Assembly: GCA_031285485.1 (NCBI GenBank)
Contig: JAITWC010000142.1
Coordinates: 1-11,043, forward strand
DNA from: Alistipes sp.
GTDB taxonomy: Bacteria; Bacteroidota; Bacteroidia; Bacteroidales; Rikenellaceae
DNA: 11,043 nt
Direction: 5' to 3'
Below the pieces are notes generated by a model. It saw only the letters and a program-made list of their open reading frames with translations. It was not told the DNA's origin and searched no databases. Positions 7,173-11,043 of the stretch are shown piece by piece. Each line of letters begins with the position of its first letter. Position 1 is the stretch's first letter. Both the position numbers and the translations under genes were made by a program.

Positions 7173-7868
7173 ATGCTGACGCCTATGTCGGTTCTCGGAA
7201 ATATCGCGTTCCAGGCGCTGTCGATGACGGTGTTAGGGGCGTTTTGCTGGATGGTGTACACCTACCGCGGACAGGTGGTCCGGTGCCTGAAAAGCACCGT
7301 GGCGTTTTCGCGCGCCACCAACCCGCGGCCCGGGGCGGTGGCGGTTTACGAAAACTTTCTGGCCACTGCACTCTCCCTCGGAGCGATCTCGACGGGGTTG
7401 GCAGCGGTGAAGGGCATCGTCTGGCTCGCGGAAACGGGGGCGATAGTGTCGGTGACGACGGAAGCGTTGCCGGTGTGGGTGGCGCCGGTTGCAGCGGGAG
7501 GTGTAGCGATGACGGCAGCGGTTGTGGTGATGATGGAAATGGGGATATTGAAGGCCGTCGGGAAGTTGACGTTTTCACAAAAATTTACCGACGAAATAGT
7601 GACTGTAAAAAAAAACTGGATGGCGGCTGCCTCGATCCTGACTGTTCCGCTCGTGGCAATGTGGACGGGGGTGAATCCGGAACGCGATATTATATTGGCG
7701 TATATGATTGCGGGAATGATAATTACACTCTTCATTTTGTTTGCCACCCACACCCTGCGAGGGTTTATTCGACAAAAAATTTCTCTTTTGGTTTGGTTTT
7801 TGTACCTTTGCGCCGTCGAAATTTTCCCCGTCTGTGCCGTTGTTATAGCGGTCGCAAGAAATTTATAA
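7173..7868 (+). CDS. DUF4271 family integral membrane protein
   Basis: This 231-aa, very hydrophobic protein shows about six membrane segments (roughly 8-29, 62-82, 103-125, 151-165, 172-191, 204-227). The C-terminal FLYLCAVEIFPVCAVVIAV resembles the conserved end of DUF4271, a Bacteroidota family usually encoded just before uroporphyrinogen-III synthase, as here. Its function is not established. A TTG three bases upstream (7170) could also start it; I chose the ATG at 7173, 5 bp after the kinase stop. Base use changes within the gene. The first 400 bp are GC-rich like the neighbours. From about 7560 the sequence becomes AT-richer, with an A9 run at 7607-7615 (codons for V-K-K-N), which is a possible slippage site. 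A likely promoter for the next gene sits inside its 3' end. Confidence 0.82.
   Translation: MLTPMSVLGNIAFQALSMTVLGAFCWMVYTYRGQVVRCLKSTVAFSRATNPRPGAVAVYENFLATALSLGAISTGLAAVKGIVWLAETGAIVSVTTEALPVWVAPVAAGGVAMTAAVVVMMEMGILKAVGKLTFSQKFTDEIVTVKKNWMAAASILTVPLVAMWTGVNPERDIILAYMIAGMIITLFILFATHTLRGFIRQKISLLVWFLYLCAVEIFPVCAVVIAVARNL
7803..7810 (+). promoter_or_regulatory. Candidate promoter -7 box (TACCTTTG) for hemD
   Basis: TACCTTTG matches TAnnTTTG exactly, lies in a T-rich stretch and is followed by GC, a very common Bacteroidota promoter appearance. TTTG occurs upstream at 7787-7790 and 7792-7795, closer than the usual -33 position; TTTC at 7780-7783 has the expected 19-bp gap. It lies 73 bp before the hemD ATG, inside the DUF4271 coding region, so hemD and the following genes could be transcribed apart from the upstream unit. 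Confidence 0.55.
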
Positions 7869-7883
7869 CTATAACGTAGTCTG

Positions 7884-8768
7884 ATGTCGAAGATAAAAAA
7901 CCTGTTGGTATCGCAGCCTGCACCGGGCATAGCAGAGAAATCACCGTTTTTCGATATAGTCCAAAAATTCGATCTCAACATAAAATACACCCCGTTCATC
8001 CACATCGAAGGTGTGGGTGCCAAGGAGTTCCGCGCTCAAAGAGTTGAAATACTCGAACACACCGCCATCATCTTCACCAACCGGATCACCGTCGACCACT
8101 TTTTCAGGATCTGCGAGGAGACGCGCATCGAGGTGCCCGAAACTATGAAATACATCTGCCAGACGGAGGCCATCGCACTTTACCTGCAAAAGTATATCGT
8201 CTACCGGAAACGCAAAATTTCGTTCGCCGACGGATCATTCACATCGCTGATGGAGTTGATCCTAAAACATAAGGATGAGAAATTTCTGCTTACGCTGTCG
8301 GAACCGCACAAGCCCGAGATACCGACCTCTCTTGAAAAGTTGAAAGTGAAATTCTCGCGGGCGATCCTGGCCCGTACCGTGTCGTCCGACCTGTCGGAAG
8401 TGAAGCTCGGGGATTTCCAGATGGTGGTTATGTACAGTCCGGCTGAGGTGAAGTCGTTCGTCGAACAATTGGGCGACGAGGGTCGTGATCTGCCTATGAT
8501 CGCGACTTTCGGACATGGAACGGCGCGGAAAGTTCTCGACAGCGGGTTGGTGGTGAGCACAATGGCGCCGACGCCCGAAGCTCCCTCGATGGCGCGGGCA
8601 ATAGAGATTTTCATCACCGAAACCAACGCCGGACGCACCGTCGCTCCCGTCTCCGTGGACAAGGACGACCGGCAGGCCCGGCTTGCCGAAGAGTTCGTCA
8701 AAGCGCACCAGGTGAAGGTGATTCGCAAAAACAAGGCCAAAAAGAAAGCTGCCGCCGCCAAAAAGTGA
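7884..8768 (+). CDS. hemD: Uroporphyrinogen-III synthase (HemD/HEM4 family)
   Basis: This 294-aa protein belongs to the HEM4 fold family, which closes hydroxymethylbilane into uroporphyrinogen III, the branch point of haem, sirohaem and cobalamin synthesis in the cytoplasm. The family shows little absolute conservation. The assignment rests on the N-terminal VSQPAPG, the segment AIIFTNRITVDHFFRICEE (about 59-77, compare 'F-T-S-x-x-A-V-x-x-F' in the family), the later VVMYSPAEVKSF segment (about 186-197) and IATFGHGTARKVLDSGL. It also rests on position after DUF4271 and before rnpA, the usual Bacteroidota order. The C-terminus is a basic, alanine-rich tail (KNKAKKKAAAAKK) beyond the fold. The ATG at 7884 lies 15 bp after the DUF4271 stop. 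Other genes of the pathway are absent from the window, so catalytic activity is inferred from family. Confidence 0.88.
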   Translation: MSKIKNLLVSQPAPGIAEKSPFFDIVQKFDLNIKYTPFIHIEGVGAKEFRAQRVEILEHTAIIFTNRITVDHFFRICEETRIEVPETMKYICQTEAIALYLQKYIVYRKRKISFADGSFTSLMELILKHKDEKFLLTLSEPHKPEIPTSLEKLKVKFSRAILARTVSSDLSEVKLGDFQMVVMYSPAEVKSFVEQLGDEGRDLPMIATFGHGTARKVLDSGLVVSTMAPTPEAPSMARAIEIFITETNAGRTVAPVSVDKDDRQARLAEEFVKAHQVKVIRKNKAKKKAAAAKK

Positions 8769-8782
8769 GCCGGAACACCGGC
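8769..8782 (+). terminator. Weak hairpin after hemD, possible terminator
   Basis: GCCGG-AACA-CCGGC begins directly after the hemD stop, and TTTT appears 6 bp after the stem at 8789-8792. The stem is short and the T run is separated from it and only four long, so this may be an attenuator, a processing site or nothing. Confidence 0.25.
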
Positions 8783-8883
8783 GGCTGATTTTGCATGGGC
8801 CGGTTCATGACACGAACGTCATCGCGTAGGCGATTCTCTTCGGTAATAAACCTCACGCTCTCCGATCAACCCGATAAAGAACC

Positions 8884-9426
8884 ATCGAAAAGAAAAGAAA
8901 TACCCTGCCGAAATCGGAAAGACTCTGCTCGGAGCGCCGCATGGAGACCCTCTTTGCCGAAGGCCGCAGAGGGGGTGCCGGGCCATTGAGGTTCGTGTGG
9001 GTCGGAACGTCGACGGCGGATTTGGCTACGCGGAACGATCTGTCGGATCCCCCCCCGCCCCGGGATTCGACTCAACCACCCGCCGAGCCGGGGGTTTCGG
9101 TTCTTTTTTCGGTTCCCAAGAAGATTTTTAAGCAGGCGTGGAAACGCAATCTGATCAAACGGCGGATGCGGGAGAGTTACCGCACACGGAAACACGAACT
9201 CGTTGCGGTCGTCACTGCCGCCAGACAACACATCGACATCGCACTGATCTGCTCGCCGCCGGTGGCGAAAGGCGACGCCGCGGGAGGGGGCAAGGGTTCC
9301 TCAGCCGGGGCGAAACGCAACGCTGCCGCAAGGACGGGAGCAGGAACGGGGGCGGCAATACCAGATTTCAAAACTGTGGACAATGCCATCGAAAAAATTC
9401 TCGCGAAGGTTCTGGAGCGGCGTTAA
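8884..9426 (+). CDS. rnpA: Ribonuclease P protein component, apparent non-canonical start
   Basis: RnpA binds RNase P RNA and helps it mature tRNA 5' ends. The RNA-binding signature is KRNLIKRRMRESYR (9150-9191), preceded by VSVLFSVPKKIFKQAW. The family's N-terminal helix (L-x-K-x-E-R-L then L-F-x-x-G) appears as TLPKSERLCSERRMETLFAEG, encoded from 8902. The first in-frame ATG (8941) would cut this off. Between the in-frame stop at 8875-8877 and 8941 there is no ATG, GTG or TTG. The best candidates are ATC at 8884, giving [M]EKKRNTLPKSERL and 180 aa, or CTG at 8905; the coordinates use 8884. Two unusual insertions are present: a proline-rich loop before VSVLF (9016-9090, containing a C8 run at 9049-9056) and a Gly/Ala-rich stretch before the last helix (9256-9360). 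The 3' end overlaps yidD by 44 bp. An automatic call would probably be 8941-9426 (161 aa). Confidence 0.85.
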   Translation: MEKKRNTLPKSERLCSERRMETLFAEGRRGGAGPLRFVWVGTSTADLATRNDLSDPPPPRDSTQPPAEPGVSVLFSVPKKIFKQAWKRNLIKRRMRESYRTRKHELVAVVTAARQHIDIALICSPPVAKGDAAGGGKGSSAGAKRNAAARTGAGTGAAIPDFKTVDNAIEKILAKVLERR

Positions 9427-9643
9427 GTGGGTGGCAATAAGTCCGTTCGTGGCGCTGGTGAAGTTCTATCAGCTTTGCGTGTCGCCTTTGATGCCGCACG
9501 TTTGCCGTTTCACGCCCACCTGCTCGGAGTATGCTCTTGAGGCTCTCAGGCGGCATGGTTTGTTGAGGGGCGGTTGGCTTGCGGTTCGGCGGATCGCACG
9601 GTGCCATCCGTGGGGCGGCTCGGGTTACGATCCGGTGCCCTGA
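9383..9643 (+). CDS. yidD: Membrane protein insertion efficiency factor YidD
   Basis: This 86-aa protein, a full family length, is a small membrane-associated protein that assists YidC-dependent insertion. An amphipathic or hydrophobic N-terminal part (VKWVAISPFVALVKFYQLCV, residues 14-33) leads into the signature SPLMPHVCRFTPTCSEYALEAL. RGGWLAVRRIARCHPWGGSGYDPVP completes the family pattern with its conserved cysteines. The ATG at 9383 lies inside the end of rnpA in another frame, a 44-bp overlap; rnpA-yidD adjacency is common across bacteria and suggests translational coupling. Its stop TGA (9641-9643) lies beyond the radA stop on the other strand, so the two genes overlap tail to tail by 19 bp. 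Confidence 0.95.
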   Translation: MPSKKFSRRFWSGVKWVAISPFVALVKFYQLCVSPLMPHVCRFTPTCSEYALEALRRHGLLRGGWLAVRRIARCHPWGGSGYDPVP

Positions 9644-11025
9644 GAAGTGAAGATGTGGCGGGGGAGTTCGTCGACGCGGCTCACATAACACGCTTCGATG
9701 CCCTTCGGCTGACGCGGCAGGCTCTTGCGCAGGTAGCCCGACACCACGATGCGGCGGAAACCCAGACGCGCGGCCTCGGCTATGCGCTGTTCGCTGCGGG
9801 GCGCCGGACGCACCTCGCCCGACAGCCCGATCTCACCCGCCATAGCCACGCCCGTCGCGATCGGCCGGTCGAAGTACGACGAGATGACGGCGCCGGCCAC
9901 GGCGAGATCGAGCCCCGTGTCGGCCACGCGGAAGCCACCCGCGAAGTTTAGAAACACATCCTTCGCGCCCAACTTCAGGCCCGCGCGTTTTTCGAGCACC
10001 GCCATCAGCATGTTCATCCGTTTCATGTCCCATCCCGTTGCGCTACGCTGGGGCGTGCCGTAGGCGGCGGCGCCGACCAACGCCTGCGTCTCTATGAGAT
10101 AGGGACGGATGCCGTCGACCGCCGCGCCCACCGCGATTCCGCTCAGCGGTTCGGGATAGTCGCCCAGAAGTATCTCCGACGGATTGGCGACCTCGACCAG
10201 CCCCTCGCCGCGCATCTCGAACACCCCGATCTCGAACGTCGCGCCGAAGCGATTCTTCACGCCGCGCAGGATTCGGTACACTCCCGCGTCGTCGCCCTCG
10301 AACGAGAGCACAACGTCGACGATGTGTTCGAGTATCTTGGGGCCGGCAATGGCGCCGTCCTTGGTGATGTGGCCGATGATGACGATCGACGTGCCGTGCG
10401 TCTTGGCGTACTTGAGCAGCGTGGCGGCGCACTCGCGGATCTGCGACACGCTGCCGGGCGACGAATCGAGCAGTTCGGTGTAGATGGTCTGGATAGAGTC
10501 TATTATCACGAGTCCCGGTTCGAGGACTTCGGCCTGGGCGACAATGTTTTCGAGCAGTGTCTCGGCGTAGATGTAGCACTCGTCGGAACCCTGCTGCGAG
10601 ACCCGCTCGGCGCGCATTTTGATCTGCTGGGGCGACTCCTCGCCCGAGACGTAGAGCGTTCGCAGACCGTGGGACGACAGTGCGAGCTGCAGCGAGAGGG
10701 TCGACTTGCCGATTCCGGGTTCGCCGCCCAGCAGGATGAACGATCCGGGGACGAGTCCGCCGCCCAACACACGGTTCACCTCGCCGATGCCGATGTCCGT
10801 GCGGGCGAGTTCGTCGCGCACTATTTCGCGCACGGGGGTTGGCCGCGACGCACCCGCTCCACCGGGGGTTTTGACAAGGGCGCGTGCCCCGGCGGCGGTT
10901 TCCTCTTTGGCCGTGATCTCCTCGACGAAGGTGTTCCACGCGCCGCACGCGGGGCAGCGGCCCATCCATTTGGGCTGCTCGTTTCCGCACGCGGAGCAGA
11001 AGTACGCTTTCTTTACTTTTGCCAT
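9625..11025 (-). CDS. radA: DNA repair protein RadA (Sms)
   Basis: This 466-aa RecA-related ATPase helps process recombination intermediates and branch migration in DNA repair. Domains in order are a C4 zinc finger (C10, C13, C24, C27), a RecA-like ATPase with Walker A GGEPGIGKST (100-109, K107) and Walker B LVIIDS (172-177, D176), the RadA-specific KNRFG motif (257-261), and a C-terminal Lon-protease-like domain (about 280-455, with GEIGLSGEVRPAPRSEQRI). The glycine- and alanine-rich linker at about 40-60 is not conserved. The ATG complement lies at 11023-11025, with only 18 bp of upstream sequence in the window, so its promoter cannot be judged. The stop (9625-9627) lies within the last codons of yidD on the opposite strand, leaving no intergenic space for a bidirectional terminator. 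Confidence 0.97.
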   Translation of the reverse strand: MAKVKKAYFCSACGNEQPKWMGRCPACGAWNTFVEEITAKEETAAGARALVKTPGGAGASRPTPVREIVRDELARTDIGIGEVNRVLGGGLVPGSFILLGGEPGIGKSTLSLQLALSSHGLRTLYVSGEESPQQIKMRAERVSQQGSDECYIYAETLLENIVAQAEVLEPGLVIIDSIQTIYTELLDSSPGSVSQIRECAATLLKYAKTHGTSIVIIGHITKDGAIAGPKILEHIVDVVLSFEGDDAGVYRILRGVKNRFGATFEIGVFEMRGEGLVEVANPSEILLGDYPEPLSGIAVGAAVDGIRPYLIETQALVGAAAYGTPQRSATGWDMKRMNMLMAVLEKRAGLKLGAKDVFLNFAGGFRVADTGLDLAVAGAVISSYFDRPIATGVAMAGEIGLSGEVRPAPRSEQRIAEAARLGFRRIVVSGYLRKSLPRQPKGIEACYVSRVDELPRHIFTSQGTGS

Positions 11026-11043
11026 AAATTCGTTGATCTCGTG

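Noticed and set aside
8786..8793. TGATTTTG as a -7 promoter box for rnpA
   Set aside because: It misses the conserved A of TAnnTTTG and there is no TTTG at the -33 position; too weak to call.
8795..8989. Short gene of 64 codons between hemD and rnpA
   Set aside because: It overlaps the conserved N-terminal coding of rnpA in another frame and its product resembles nothing I know.

Overview
The window reads as chromosomal housekeeping DNA from a high-GC member of the Bacteroidota, most likely Bacteroidales and close to Alistipes/Rikenellaceae. This placement is inferred from three things. The gene set DUF4271, uroporphyrinogen-III synthase, rnpA, yidD with an S41 protease nearby is typical of the group. 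Two exact TAnnTTTG promoter -7 boxes are present. Starts are preceded by A-rich stretches rather than strong Shine-Dalgarno sequences. No phage, transposon, CRISPR array, tRNA or rRNA is visible.

Layout. At 1-144 on the minus strand is the 5' end of a gene resembling the DUF6261 family, cut by the window edge. A 564-bp divergent intergenic region (145-708) follows. It holds a four-unit tandem repeat with an exact 41-bp period (181-344), a perfect 16-bp palindrome matching the Crp/FNR-type core TTGAT-N4-ATCAA (461-476) and a -7 box (629-636). A long co-directional plus-strand run comes next: asnS (709-2127), rpoN (2140-3564), a second four-unit 41-bp array (3643-3806), a two-helix membrane protein of unknown function (3815-4309), an S41 C-terminal processing protease (4302-5993), an orphan sensor histidine kinase (6004-7167), a DUF4271 membrane protein (7173-7868), hemD (7884-8768), rnpA (about 8884-9426) and yidD (9383-9643). 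The minus-strand radA (9625-11025) converges on yidD, and their ends overlap by 19 bp.

How the genes relate. asnS and rpoN look co-transcribed (12-bp gap). The unknown membrane protein, protease, kinase and DUF4271 gene are packed with overlaps or gaps of at most 10 bp, so they probably form an envelope-related transcription unit. hemD probably has its own promoter inside the end of the DUF4271 gene. rnpA and yidD overlap by 44 bp, the usual RNase P protein / membrane-insertion factor coupling.

Most unusual points. (1) Two unrelated-sequence arrays share the same 41-bp period and copy number, and each contains a hairpin kept by compensatory changes. (2) rnpA has conserved N-terminal sequence upstream of its first ATG and no ATG, GTG or TTG to start it, which suggests an ATC or CTG start. 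(3) The rnpA product carries low-complexity insertions and a C8 tract. I see no clear new multi-gene system here; the repeat arrays are the best candidates for something undescribed.
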